Source: Gammaproteobacteria bacterium
GTDB taxonomy: Bacteria; Pseudomonadota; Gammaproteobacteria; SZUA-229
Length of the DNA: 28,538 nt
Direction: 5' to 3'
Assembly (NCBI GenBank): GCA_016764035.1
Contig: JAESSQ010000261.1
Span: 1-28,538, forward strand
The notes beneath the pieces were generated by a model that saw only the letters and a program-made list of their open reading frames with translations, had not been told where the DNA came from and did not search any database. The translations under genes and the position numbers were made by a program. Shown here in pieces: positions 1 through 8,495 of the stretch. Each line of letters opens with the position of its first letter. The first letter of the stretch is position 1.

Positions 1-88
1 ACGTAAGTAATAAAGTTTAGCTTGACGAACAGCACCACGGCGTTTCACTGCAATAGAATCAACTATCGGGCTATGTGTCTGGAATACA
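1..88 (-). pseudogene. rplS: 3' fragment of rplS (ribosomal protein L19)
   Basis: Read on the minus strand, this stretch encodes VFQTHSPIVDSIAVKRRG followed by AVRQAKLYYLR. This matches the conserved C-terminal half of bacterial ribosomal protein L19. The match starts abruptly at position 88: the residues that should precede it (a GEGVER-like stretch in L19) are absent, and a stop codon lies six codons upstream in frame. The rest of the C-terminus would lie left of the window. It has no start of its own, so it is a broken or duplicated piece and not a working gene. It may mark the edge of an inserted or rearranged segment. The identity is firm; the origin is inferred. Confidence 0.8.
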
Positions 89-316
89 ATAACAAATATT
101 GATTAATAATTATAAAACAGGAACTTAGTATATAATCCCTGTTGATATCCACAGAGAAAAACGGGAAAAGTCGGAAACAATAGAAATATATACTTATTTA
201 TAATCATTACGTTAGCGAATACGCATTTCAACAAACCACTGTATAATGGTACGCTTTCTCAGCCTAAAATAGGCTTTAGTCTCTTGCGCGCACAACAATA
301 AACACAAACAACCTCA

Positions 317-482
317 TTTTCGAAAGGATATTGGTCAGGTTTCGATAACACTAGCCCTGTAGTTGAAAATTCACCATTAACGGAAAATCAATGAGTCAGG
401 TGATATTGAACATGTATTTAACAAGTTTAAAATAAAAGACCACCATGAAGTGGTTCTCGATTATATAAAAACCATTAGCTAA
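317..482 (+). pseudogene. Decayed remnant of a probable LuxR-family regulator
   Basis: Two adjoining open stretches in different frames read like one broken protein. At 317-391 the frame gives FSKGYWSGFDN, then TSPVVENSPLTENQ and a stop. SPLTE-type sequence is typical of the start of a LuxR/NarL helix-turn-helix domain. At 396-482 another frame gives DIEHVFNKFKIKDHHEVVL and DYIKTIS, then a stop; this resembles the recognition-helix end of that domain (the usual TVEHH...KLGVKNR pattern). The middle of the DNA-binding domain is missing. The parts are short and the family assignment rests on pattern only. If right, a dead regulator lies about 300 bp before a promoter carrying a NarL-like site. 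Confidence 0.4.
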
Positions 483-785
483 TATTATAGCTACCTCAAA
501 GTGGCCAATAATACTGGCTACAGTTATAGGTGAGCCTATTTTTACGGTAACTCTCTCCTAGATCAAACGTTCCTTTAATTACTATAAGGATAGCGTTGCA
601 TTCACCAGTTGAACTCATAGCTCAATACCAGACAGTGAAATCTTTCAAGTTTCAAATTGATTTAGAGTATTATTTCTAAGGCGGTTTCGCCCCCTTAGCG
701 ATATTAAAACTCTAGTCAAAAAACCAAGTTAACTACAGCATTACATCCCTTCAAATAACAAATACTCAAAAATAGTTTCAGCTAT

Positions 786-801
786 TAACCACTAAGGGGT
801 A
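786..801 (+). promoter_or_regulatory. Palindromic operator a and promoter of receptor 1
   Basis: TAACCACTAAGGGGTA fits the 16-bp pattern shared by seven intergenic sites in this window. A -10-like hexamer ACTAAT lies at 817-822, 15 nt after the site, so the site covers the -35 position. The start codon of receptor 1 follows at 912. The left half is the weakest of the set; the right half AGGGGTA is strong. Confidence 0.55.
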
Positions 802-911
802 TTTATAAAATGTTTAACTAATGTGAATCTTTATTCTAGGTTTGAAATCTAATAATAATAAAAGCTCAATAGATTTCATTATTCAATAATTTTGATTTGA
901 GAGAGAAGAAC

Positions 912-3494
912 ATGAAATTTAAACTAACACCCATTTCCCTTGCACTGATGGCTGCCCTTCAAGCACCTGTGTTACAAGCACAAGAAAATGAAGAACAAAA
1001 AGGTGGTCTTGAAATTATTGAAGTAACCGCAACTAAACGCCCTACTAACCTTAATGAAGTTTCTATTGCAGTTTCAGCATTAACGGGTGATGATTTAAAA
1101 AATATGCGTGTAGTGACAGTAAACGACTTAGCACAGCACATACCTAACGTTGATATTGGCAATGCGCTTGGTGGCACTAACCCTGTTGTTACCGTTCGTG
1201 GTATCGGCATGAATGACTTTAACTCTAACAACAACCCATCTGTTGGTGTGTATGTTGATGAGATTTATTTAACGTCCCCCGGATTAATGAGTTTTGCAAC
1301 GTTTGACGTTGAACGAGCTGAAGTACTTAAAGGACCACAAGGCACTTTATTTGGTCGTAATACCAATGGTGGTGCAATTTCTTTTAATACTGTAAAACCT
1401 GAATTTGAAGAAAGTGGCTATTTCACTGTTGGTTATGCTAATTATGATACCTCAGAGTTTGAAGGTGCTTATGGTAATGCAATCTCAGATTCAACCGCTT
1501 TTCGCGTTTCTGCAAAATATGATAATCAAGGTGAAAGCTATTACACCAACTCAGTTACTGGTGATGATTTAGGTGGCATTGAAAATTGGGCTTTACGCGG
1601 TCAATTACGTTTCGAGCCTGAAAATTCAAACTTTAAAGTAAACGTTTCAGTTAACGCTGGCAACATGGATGGCGCAGGTACTCCTGGTTCAAACGTTTAC
1701 GATGTTCAATTTAATCCAGCATTAGGTGCATATACGTCAGGCAATGTCGCTATGCTTCCAGGGTTGATTGACGGAACAAAAATGTTATTCGTTGATTCAA
1801 CTAGTTTTGCATTATTAAGTGAAGGTACTCCTGGCTACCCTGCTGATGAACTAGATCGTTCTTTATTAACCAAAAAATCAGATGACTATCTTGTTGCCGT
1901 CAATGACATTGATAGAAATATAATGAAAGCTGATACTGTAGGGCTTAATATCAATGCAACTTATGAATTTGGTGATATTACACTAACATCAATCACTGGT
2001 TATATCGACTTTGACAGAAAATGGGCAGATATGGTTGATGACGTGCCTTTATTTGGTTTTGATACTCAACGATACGAACAACTTGAGCAGTTTTCACAGG
2101 AATTACGTTTATCTGGAGAAATAGCTTCAGGTGGTTACTGGATTGCAGGTTTATTTTATTCAAAAGATAAGATTAAATCAGACACTACAGCATTGTCATC
2201 AGATACCTTTTTAGGTTTAAATATGAACTGGAAATATGAGCAAGAAACTGAAGCTTATGCGGCTTTTGCTCATACCCAATGGGAGCTTTCAGATAAATTA
2301 AGTTTAATTGTCGGCGCTCGCATTTCAAGCGAAAATAAAACTTTTGTTGGTGGCAGCCTAATTGACACTTCAACATTTTTAATTGGTTTTGAAGAGGCTA
2401 TTGCAGGTGCTTTAACTGCTGGTCATCCAGACATTACCCCGAGCGGAGAAGAGTATGACGCCTATTTAAATCTACTGGGTTTTGGTGATGTTGATCCTGC
2501 ATTATTTGAAGCGTACTTTGTTCCTACTTTAGATTTTGTTAATGGCTATGCTGCTGATTTTCAAGATCTTGGCAGTATGTATTCTGCTTGTGCTGGAGCG
2601 TCAGAAGATAATGTTATTAAAGGTAATCCCGCAACACTTGAAGGTGGTCCATTAGGCTTCTTTGATATGATTATCGACCCTACTGAGTGTGCTAATGGCG
2701 ATAAAAGAAGTGAAGATAATGTATCGTGGCGACTAGGTCTAGATTATAAAGTAAATGATGAAACCTTAGTTTATGCTTCTGTAAGTACCGGCTATAAAGG
2801 TGGCGGTTTTTCTGGTGATATTAACGTCACACAAGAAGGGTTAGAGCCATTTAATTCAGAAACATTAACAGCTTATGAAGGTGGTTTAAAAGCAACAATT
2901 CTTGATGGTTATGCTCAATTAAATATGGCAGCTTTTATTTATGACTATCAAGATATTCAATCTGTTATTCCTGCAGGTATTGGTTTGAGAATGACCAATG
3001 TTGGTGATGCCACCGTAATGGGCGCAGAAGCGGATATTTTTTGGGCAGCTACAGATGAGTTATTTATCCAAGGTGGTATCGGTTACCTAAACACTGAAAT
3101 AGACTCAGATGTACCGCAATTAGATGGTAAAAGCTTACCTAATTCACCCGAGTTATCAGCAACGATTATGGCGCGCTATGAAATAGAGTTTAACAATGGC
3201 TATATATTTGCTTTGCAAACAGACGCTAAGTACTCTAGTGAAATGCACAGTAACGCTGAAAACGAACCAACAGCCTTAGTCGAGGCATATACTATTGTAA
3301 ATGCTCGTATGGCTTTGATTAATGACAATGATGGCTGGGAAGTCGCACTTTGGGCTAAAAACTTAACCGATGAAGTGTACAGTTCAAAAACGTTTGAGTT
3401 AAGTCAATCTTACTTAAACTCATATATTTCTGAAGTTAGACAACTTAACACGCCACTTACATTTGGCTTAAGTTTCACTTATAACTTCTACTAA
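912..3494 (+). CDS. TonB-dependent outer-membrane receptor 1
   Basis: This 860-residue protein is an outer-membrane active-transport channel for an unknown ligand, energised by TonB-ExbBD. Residues 1-23 form a signal peptide ending in LQA. A TonB-box-like LEIIEVTA lies at about 33-40. The plug domain follows, with VVTVRGIGMNDF near 92-103 and VERAEVLKGPQGTLFGRN at about 133-150, the classic plug signature. The rest is beta-barrel, ending with an aromatic residue (YNFY) as expected for barrel insertion. A TTG codon lies five codons upstream, but ATG at 912 after GAGAGAAG is the better start. The promoter carries operator a, and a terminator follows. It is of the same subfamily as receptor 2 (both share YDYQD and VGDATV motifs). 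The ligand cannot be read from sequence. Confidence 0.93.
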   Translation: MKFKLTPISLALMAALQAPVLQAQENEEQKGGLEIIEVTATKRPTNLNEVSIAVSALTGDDLKNMRVVTVNDLAQHIPNVDIGNALGGTNPVVTVRGIGMNDFNSNNNPSVGVYVDEIYLTSPGLMSFATFDVERAEVLKGPQGTLFGRNTNGGAISFNTVKPEFEESGYFTVGYANYDTSEFEGAYGNAISDSTAFRVSAKYDNQGESYYTNSVTGDDLGGIENWALRGQLRFEPENSNFKVNVSVNAGNMDGAGTPGSNVYDVQFNPALGAYTSGNVAMLPGLIDGTKMLFVDSTSFALLSEGTPGYPADELDRSLLTKKSDDYLVAVNDIDRNIMKADTVGLNINATYEFGDITLTSITGYIDFDRKWADMVDDVPLFGFDTQRYEQLEQFSQELRLSGEIASGGYWIAGLFYSKDKIKSDTTALSSDTFLGLNMNWKYEQETEAYAAFAHTQWELSDKLSLIVGARISSENKTFVGGSLIDTSTFLIGFEEAIAGALTAGHPDITPSGEEYDAYLNLLGFGDVDPALFEAYFVPTLDFVNGYAADFQDLGSMYSACAGASEDNVIKGNPATLEGGPLGFFDMIIDPTECANGDKRSEDNVSWRLGLDYKVNDETLVYASVSTGYKGGGFSGDINVTQEGLEPFNSETLTAYEGGLKATILDGYAQLNMAAFIYDYQDIQSVIPAGIGLRMTNVGDATVMGAEADIFWAATDELFIQGGIGYLNTEIDSDVPQLDGKSLPNSPELSATIMARYEIEFNNGYIFALQTDAKYSSEMHSNAENEPTALVEAYTIVNARMALINDNDGWEVALWAKNLTDEVYSSKTFELSQSYLNSYISEVRQLNTPLTFGLSFTYNFY

Positions 3495-3516
3495 ACTATA
3501 CATTTATTGCAATACA

Positions 3517-3546
3517 AAGCCTAATTATGATTGATTAGGCTTTTTT
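3517..3546 (+). terminator. Rho-independent terminator after receptor 1
   Basis: A perfect 9-bp stem AAGCCTAAT/ATTAGGCTT (3517-3525 and 3534-3542) with an 8-nt loop runs straight into a T-run. It lies 22 bp after the receptor stop and separates it from the SDR gene, so strong receptor expression need not extend downstream. Confidence 0.88.
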
Positions 3547-3590
3547 ATTTAACTATGAAAACACCCATCTAATTAATATAAGGATTTAAA

Positions 3591-4370
3591 ATGAATACTT
3601 CATTTTCATTAAAAAATAAAGTTGCTGTAGTAACTGGTGGCGGCTCTGGTATCGGGCTTGCAACCGTAGAGCGTTTTATTGCCGCTGGTGCAACTGTCGT
3701 TATGGCTGATTTAAACGATAGTAATGAACTTGCCAACAAAGTTGGTGCAACGTTCATTCACGTTGATGTATCAAAAGAACAAAGTGTGAAAGATTTGCTC
3801 GCTCAAACACAAAAAACACAGGGTAATATTGATATTCTAGTCAACAATGCTGGCATTTGCCCGCCATTTAAAGAATTGAAAGACACCAATATTGAAGATT
3901 ATGAGTTTGCATTTAAGGTCAATACCCTTGGTGTTGCTTTTGGCTTAAAATATGCTCCTATTTATATGAACAATGGCGGTAGTATTATCAATACGGCATC
4001 TTTGTCAGGTAAGCTTGGGGTATTTGGTTTAGGTGCTTATAGCACGTCTAAATTTTCTGTTTTAAGCTTAACGCAAACTGCTGCGGTAGAATTAGGTGAA
4101 CGACATATTCGAGTGAATGCTATTTGTCCTAGCTCGGTTGATACACCCATGGCAGCGGAAAATGATCAAAGCCAATTAGAAATGGAAAAAATCATGATCC
4201 CACTTGGCAGAATATGCCAACCTGAAGAAGCTGCGGCATTAATTCACTTTTTAGCAGCGGATGACTGTAACTTTGTAAATGGTCAAGCCATTAATCTTTG
4301 TGGTGGTATGACAGCAGGTATTGGTCCTAAAATGTGGGAAAAATTAGCTGGTAGTGCTGGAGATAAATAA
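3591..4370 (+). CDS. Short-chain dehydrogenase/reductase (SDR)
   Basis: This 259-residue cytosolic protein is a classical SDR. The NAD(P) loop TGGGSGIG lies at 15-22, and Asp40 at the end of the second strand suggests NAD(H) rather than NADP(H). NNAG is at 85-88, followed by the catalytic set Asn111, Ser137, Tyr150 and Lys154 (YSTSK). It likely oxidises a hydroxyl or reduces a ketone; the substrate is unknown. The start follows an AAGGA ribosome-binding site. It is downstream of receptor 1 but beyond a terminator, so it needs read-through or its own promoter, which I cannot place. It is one of four SDRs in the window. Confidence 0.9.
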   Translation: MNTSFSLKNKVAVVTGGGSGIGLATVERFIAAGATVVMADLNDSNELANKVGATFIHVDVSKEQSVKDLLAQTQKTQGNIDILVNNAGICPPFKELKDTNIEDYEFAFKVNTLGVAFGLKYAPIYMNNGGSIINTASLSGKLGVFGLGAYSTSKFSVLSLTQTAAVELGERHIRVNAICPSSVDTPMAAENDQSQLEMEKIMIPLGRICQPEEAAALIHFLAADDCNFVNGQAINLCGGMTAGIGPKMWEKLAGSAGDK

Positions 4371-4378
4371 TATATTAA

Positions 4379-5956
4379 TTAAATAGAGTGACATACTCTA
4401 TTCCTGCCGCTATCTTTTGCCATATAAAGTGCCTTGTCTGCACTTTCAAATAGCATTTTGTGGCGGTTTTTCTCTTTTATAAGAAAAGTGTGAACACCAA
4501 AACTCATGGTTACAAAACTGTCGGCTTGAGACTCAATATGAGGTATTTTCAATCCTCTTATACTTTGAATTAAATTATTTGCAACCGACAATGCTTTTTC
4601 TTGATCTGTATTTTTGAGTATTACTACAAACTCTTCTCCGCCATATCGTGCTAAAAAATCGGTTTCTGAATGAATGTTACCTTGTAACGTTTCCGCAATT
4701 AAGCGTAGAACGTGATCGCCTTTCGCATGCCCATAATGATCATTATATTTTTTGAAAAAATCAACATCTCCTATTAAAATTGATACTTCAACGCCAATTT
4801 GTCTTATTTTAAATAAGTTATCCATATACATATCATAAGCACGGCGGTTGGCTATTTTAGTTAAACCATCAGTTTTGCTTATTTCCTCTAACTTAACGTG
4901 ATGCGAAAGCAACATTTGCTCTTGTGACTCTATATCTTCTAGCAAACGATCTATTTGATTAAATAAATCACCAAGCTCATCTTTTTTTCTACTATTTATT
5001 CGAATTTCACGTAAATTTTTATCGATAATATTTGATACAGTTTTATCTGCCACTACAATCGGCTTAACAAATATTTTTTGTATAAACAAAGTAAATAAGG
5101 ATAATATCAGCAAGTAAACTAAGATTTTTATCAAAGGCTTATCTTTAAACCAATTAACTTCAAACTGACGACTCGGAGCATTATAAGAAACGCGTACTCG
5201 CCCTGTGTCTCCTACTAAATTAATTGAATCGAATATTATGCCACTTTCCATTCTGTAGGAGTTAGCTCTAAATTTACCTAAAGAATGACTCAAGGCCAAC
5301 GTTTTCCTTTCTGACTTAAGCATTTGAATATCGAAATACAAACCAGCACTATTTTGCAATTTTTCTAAGACTTTATTATTAACGAAACGCCAAAACACCA
5401 AGGTGCCATTTGCTTTCCCTTTCAAGTTCTCTTTATAAACTTTACTGGCACTAAAGAGAACTAACTTGTTATTTAATATTATGTAGCCCGATTGAGCCAA
5501 CTCTTTCTCGTACAGTGAGTTTTGTAAAATATATTTATTTACAACGTCAGAAGGTAAATCAAAGGGTTTAAAATTTGTTTTCTTATTATTTTCATCAATA
5601 GATTTGTCCCAAATAACAGCACCTTTTTGATCATAAATATAAACACCAGTTAACGATAAGTTTCTAAAAACATCATCTGAATAGGTTTTATTAATAAAGC
5701 TAATTTTTCTGTTTTCAATAAAATTATATATATCATCCCATACAGCATTATCATAAGCAGTAACTTTCAATTCATTACTCATTGTTGCAAATGCAGTTTT
5801 AATTCGCTTTATGTCTAGAGAATCAGCTCTCGCCTCAATTAAATACTTCTCTGGCAACTGCACATAATTAAAATATAAAACTTCAAACGTGACGATGCAG
5901 GTAATCATCAATAAATACAAAATATAAAGTTGCTTTTGCAGTGAATTTTTCAGCAT
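4379..5956 (-). CDS. Membrane diguanylate cyclase with CHASE4-like sensor
   Basis: This 525-residue protein likely makes cyclic di-GMP from GTP. It has a membrane segment at about residues 10-28, then a periplasmic domain with an AVWDDIYNFI motif near 71-80 typical of CHASE4 sensors. A second membrane segment follows at about 275-293, then a HAMP-like linker and a C-terminal GGDEF domain starting near SKTDGLTKIANRRAYD. The active site is RYGGEEF at about 437-443, so catalysis is expected. The RxxD inhibitory site is absent (SETD at that position), so product inhibition is probably lost. I chose ATG at 5956; the TTG seven codons upstream is less likely. The gene converges on the SDR with an 8-nt gap. 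It is probably unrelated to the catabolic genes. Confidence 0.9.
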   Translation of the reverse strand: MLKNSLQKQLYILYLLMITCIVTFEVLYFNYVQLPEKYLIEARADSLDIKRIKTAFATMSNELKVTAYDNAVWDDIYNFIENRKISFINKTYSDDVFRNLSLTGVYIYDQKGAVIWDKSIDENNKKTNFKPFDLPSDVVNKYILQNSLYEKELAQSGYIILNNKLVLFSASKVYKENLKGKANGTLVFWRFVNNKVLEKLQNSAGLYFDIQMLKSERKTLALSHSLGKFRANSYRMESGIIFDSINLVGDTGRVRVSYNAPSRQFEVNWFKDKPLIKILVYLLILSLFTLFIQKIFVKPIVVADKTVSNIIDKNLREIRINSRKKDELGDLFNQIDRLLEDIESQEQMLLSHHVKLEEISKTDGLTKIANRRAYDMYMDNLFKIRQIGVEVSILIGDVDFFKKYNDHYGHAKGDHVLRLIAETLQGNIHSETDFLARYGGEEFVVILKNTDQEKALSVANNLIQSIRGLKIPHIESQADSFVTMSFGVHTFLIKEKNRHKMLFESADKALYMAKDSGRNRVCHSI

Positions 5957-6009
5957 AACGCTCTCTAATTTAGACAAGTAACAAGAGACTATTAACCCTA
6001 GTCAATTAC

Positions 6010-6030
6010 CTATGGTTAAAACAACCATAG
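6010..6030. other. Hairpin between cyclase and prepilin genes
   Basis: CTATGGTT/AACCATAG is a perfect 8-bp inverted repeat with a 5-nt loop. It lacks a T-run on the minus strand, so it is a poor terminator. It may be an operator or an mRNA hairpin upstream of the cyclase gene; the role is unknown. Confidence 0.4.
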
Positions 6031-6099
6031 AAAGTATTAATAAAAAAAGCGAATAATAGTATAGAAAAAGAGATGATTAAGAAGGAATAGCGCTAGTTG

Positions 6100-6657
6100 T
6101 TAGCAACCAGTTGAAATAACACCAACAACAGGAACATCACCGCTTTGTTGAGAAAACCAATAATAAGCAAAACAGGATTCATTTCGGGTATAACCTTTTG
6201 GAAAAACAATAACAATAGAGCCATCTGTTGAAGGTAATGTTAAGCCTGGATATCCAGAAGATGCCGAACGGCTATTCAAACAAAATGCATCATCATTACA
6301 AGGCGAACTTAAGTTTGTGCCTATAGCAACATCACCTTGTAAAACAGAAAGAAAATCCCCTGCACTACCACCATCAATATAGCCATAACTTGTTTGAATA
6401 AAGATACCGAATAAGTTAATACCTTCACTTGCATCACCAGAAACATCATTTTCAATAACTTGTTTTAAGTGCACCATTTGTGACGTGGACTTAAAGGTAC
6501 CAGCAAAACTTTTTAACGTCGCAATATGAGCATCAGTAGAAATATCAATAAATTTCGGCAGTGCCGTCACAGCTAAAATGCCTAAAATCACTATAACGAC
6601 GACTAATTCTATTAACGTAAAACCGTTTGCTTTATTTATATTGTTACTAATACTCAT
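6100..6657 (-). CDS. Type IV prepilin-like protein (MSHA-type)
   Basis: This 185-residue protein carries a class III signal: a short leader ending NKANG, then FTLIELVVVIVILGILAV, the prepilin peptidase cleavage site and hydrophobic helix. Glu at position 5 of the mature protein is present. The sequence after it (TALPKFIDISTDAH) resembles MshA-type pilins. The C-terminal head has cysteines near SPCNDDAFC and a last-residue Cys, which could form disulfides. ATG at 6657 follows a GAGGTG ribosome-binding site; the TTG five codons earlier is unlikely. No pilus assembly gene is nearby, so it would rely on machinery elsewhere. It may be a minor pilin or pseudopilin. Confidence 0.85.
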   Translation of the reverse strand: MSISNNINKANGFTLIELVVVIVILGILAVTALPKFIDISTDAHIATLKSFAGTFKSTSQMVHLKQVIENDVSGDASEGINLFGIFIQTSYGYIDGGSAGDFLSVLQGDVAIGTNLSSPCNDDAFCLNSRSASSGYPGLTLPSTDGSIVIVFPKGYTRNESCFAYYWFSQQSGDVPVVGVISTGC

Positions 6658-6689
6658 ATCACACCTCTTCAATTATAAAAAGAGCAAAA

Positions 6690-7760
6690 CTATACCCACA
6701 ATGTAGGGTTGTTTTGACCGTTTTGTCTTCTTCGAACATGCGTTAATAAGTTCAATAACTCCCAATATAAACCGGCAGCTGTGTGTGCATACGAACCATT
6801 GGCATCTCTAACAGGGTTAAATTCAACCATATCTGCACCAATAATATTCAAATCGTAACTACCTAAAATAATATCACGCACTTGCCTTGCAGTCAGTCCG
6901 AACGGCTCAGGACCTGTAGTTGCCATCATTTCAGAACTACATAAGCCATCAACATCAAAAGAAAAATAGGTTTTGTCTTGGCCAACAATTTCTTTTGCTT
7001 TATCTAATACATAAGGTACACCTTTTTCAAAAACTTCATCAGCCGTAATAATTGTCATACCTGATTCTTTTGAAAAATCCCATAAAAAGTTTGAACGACC
7101 TCGAATACCTATTTGAACTGTACGTTCAGGGTCGATAAACCCTTGTAATACTGCTTGTCTAAATACCGAGCCATCATTGACTGCATCTCCACCCCACGAC
7201 GCCATAGTGTCACAGTGAGCATCTATATGAATAAGGCCAAAGGCTTCATTATCATGTCCTTGAGACAAACCTTTTAGTGCGCCATAAGCAGTTGTGTGTT
7301 CACCACCACAATTTAAAGTAGCGCAACCTGCTTGACCCAGTTTAAGGAATACTTGTGCTATATCTTCAAGCCTTATTTGCAAGTCTGTCGCAGACCACTG
7401 TACATCACCATAATCAATAATATTACAGAGTTGAAATGGAATATCTCCGGTATGGTCATGAAAAGGTCCCATTACATGGCTACCTTTACGAATAGCCTCA
7501 GGGCCATGCCTACCACCAGCAAGTCCTATTGCGCCAAGATCTAACGGCGAACCAACAATGGCAATATCTACCCCGTCAAGGTTTTGTTTATGAGGTGCTT
7601 GAAAAAAACCGGCTTGAGAGAAAAAACCGGCATTATCAAAACGAACACCTGCAGCAGTTGAACGTGCAAAAAACTCATTGACTGTGTCGTCTTCAAATTG
7701 AAATGCAGGTCTATCCATTTCACGGTATCTAGCTAATGTTTCAGGGCTTAATTTAGGCAT
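6690..7760 (-). CDS. Divergent ureohydrolase (agmatinase/arginase family)
   Basis: This 356-residue protein belongs to the dinuclear-metal ureohydrolases, which cleave guanidino groups to urea and an amine. Metal-ligand motifs are present: CGGEH with His155, HIDAHCD with Asp180, His182 and Asp184, and FDVD with Asp269 and Asp271. Later family landmarks TGPEP (Glu285) and MVEFNP (Glu313) are also kept. Two normally conserved active-site positions differ. The His-Gly of the substrate loop reads Asn-Asp-Gly at about 195-197. The Asp of the DxxDP motif is Cys274, with SSEMMATTG after it. Metal binding therefore looks intact, while substrate handling is altered. The N-terminal extension of about 60 residues is also longer than in agmatinase. 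Operator b lies upstream. The substrate is unknown; a guanidino acid is a guess. Confidence 0.87.
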   Translation of the reverse strand: MPKLSPETLARYREMDRPAFQFEDDTVNEFFARSTAAGVRFDNAGFFSQAGFFQAPHKQNLDGVDIAIVGSPLDLGAIGLAGGRHGPEAIRKGSHVMGPFHDHTGDIPFQLCNIIDYGDVQWSATDLQIRLEDIAQVFLKLGQAGCATLNCGGEHTTAYGALKGLSQGHDNEAFGLIHIDAHCDTMASWGGDAVNDGSVFRQAVLQGFIDPERTVQIGIRGRSNFLWDFSKESGMTIITADEVFEKGVPYVLDKAKEIVGQDKTYFSFDVDGLCSSEMMATTGPEPFGLTARQVRDIILGSYDLNIIGADMVEFNPVRDANGSYAHTAAGLYWELLNLLTHVRRRQNGQNNPTLWV

Positions 7761-7840
7761 GTTTTATTCCATTGAGTTGAGTTGTTTTCAGCATTTTTTT
7801 CAGCATGTGTATAACATAGTTTAAATAAATCACATTGTCG

Positions 7841-7856
7841 TCCCCCAAAGTGGGTA
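7841..7856 (-). promoter_or_regulatory. Palindromic operator b, upstream of the ureohydrolase
   Basis: TCCCCCAAAGTGGGTA on the plus strand fits the shared 16-bp pattern. On the minus strand a -10-like TTTAAA lies at 7825-7820, again 15 nt after the site. The ureohydrolase ATG is at 7760. The direct repeat TTTTCAGCAT occurs twice between them (7785-7794 and 7797-7806). A divergent role for the plus-strand gene at 7980 is possible. Confidence 0.55.
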
Positions 7857-7979
7857 TAGATTGATTTCAACAATAAGGGCAATATCAATAACTATTAAGC
7901 TGTTAATGTCATTTAGGCAATTTATTAAATGCATCAGTCTTAAAATAACAATCCCAGATTAATCTAAGGTGATATATAA

Positions 7980-8495
7980 ATGCCATTTAATATTAATGAC
8001 TATGCAAAAGCTCCTTTGAAATTGGAGTATAAAATATATTTTGAACATTATTCAGGGCAAGAAGTTTTTGATATATTAGACAACCCAGAGCTAATATCAG
8101 AGTGGTATTTGCTAGCAGAGAATGTTCAATTAAATTCAAGCAAAGGCAAAGCAAAAGAAAGTTTTACTGTTGACTTAACATTTTTTGGTCACATAACTGA
8201 AGAAGTTCTCTATAAATCGCCCCCTCACCACTATGTTTATTCGGCCAAAGGCGATGATTTCCCCATTGACGGCTATATTGCTGAAATTGAAATAATCACA
8301 GAGCCGTGTGATAACAAAGGAGTGATGATATTTAAAGTGTACTATAAAGACGTTTTGAATTCGAAATTTAAGCGAATTATTCCTATACTATTCCCTGTAA
8401 TTAATGAAGCGAGTATTAATAAACTCGCTGAATTTATTGGCGGATATAAAGTGGAGAGCATAAATCATGGAAAACTTAGGTGGTTATCATATTGA
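7980..8495 (+). CDS. SRPBCC (polyketide cyclase-like) protein
   Basis: This 171-residue protein has no signal peptide or membrane span. Its start (LEYKIYFEHYSGQEVFDILDNPELISEWY) looks like the first strand and helices of the START/Bet v 1-like SRPBCC fold, which binds hydrophobic ligands. The central part has alternating strands as in that fold. No catalytic residues can be assigned. The start follows AAGGTGATATATAA, a reasonable ribosome-binding site. Its 3' end overlaps the next gene by 29 nt in another frame, so the two are likely co-translated. The family assignment is from pattern only. Confidence 0.65.
   Translation: MPFNINDYAKAPLKLEYKIYFEHYSGQEVFDILDNPELISEWYLLAENVQLNSSKGKAKESFTVDLTFFGHITEEVLYKSPPHHYVYSAKGDDFPIDGYIAEIEIITEPCDNKGVMIFKVYYKDVLNSKFKRIIPILFPVINEASINKLAEFIGGYKVESINHGKLRWLSY

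Larger units (their letters stand above)
89..911. other. Long non-coding stretch before receptor 1
   Basis: Apart from the regulator remnant (317-482) and the palindromic site at 786-801, I see no gene here. Small hairpins are visible: AGCCTA-AAA-TAGGCT at about 261-275, an imperfect ACCAC/GTGGT hairpin at about 440-457, and CTAAGGCGG/CCCCCTTAG at 676-698. None is followed by a clear T-run, so I do not call them terminators. Many in-frame stops on both strands suggest decayed sequence. Confidence 0.5.

Noticed and set aside
261..275. AGCCTA-AAA-TAGGCT hairpin as a terminator
   Set aside because: The stem is short and no T-run follows on either strand, and no intact gene ends nearby.
6694..6712. 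TACCCACAATGTAGGGTTG, resembling the shared palindrome
   Set aside because: It lies inside the 3' end of the ureohydrolase coding sequence and its half-sites are spaced 8 bp apart instead of 5-6, so it is probably chance.
7761..7979. Guanidine riboswitch upstream of the ureohydrolase
   Set aside because: I looked for paired hairpins with ACGR loops or a ykkC-like core and saw none; only a TTTTCAGCAT direct repeat and operator b are present.
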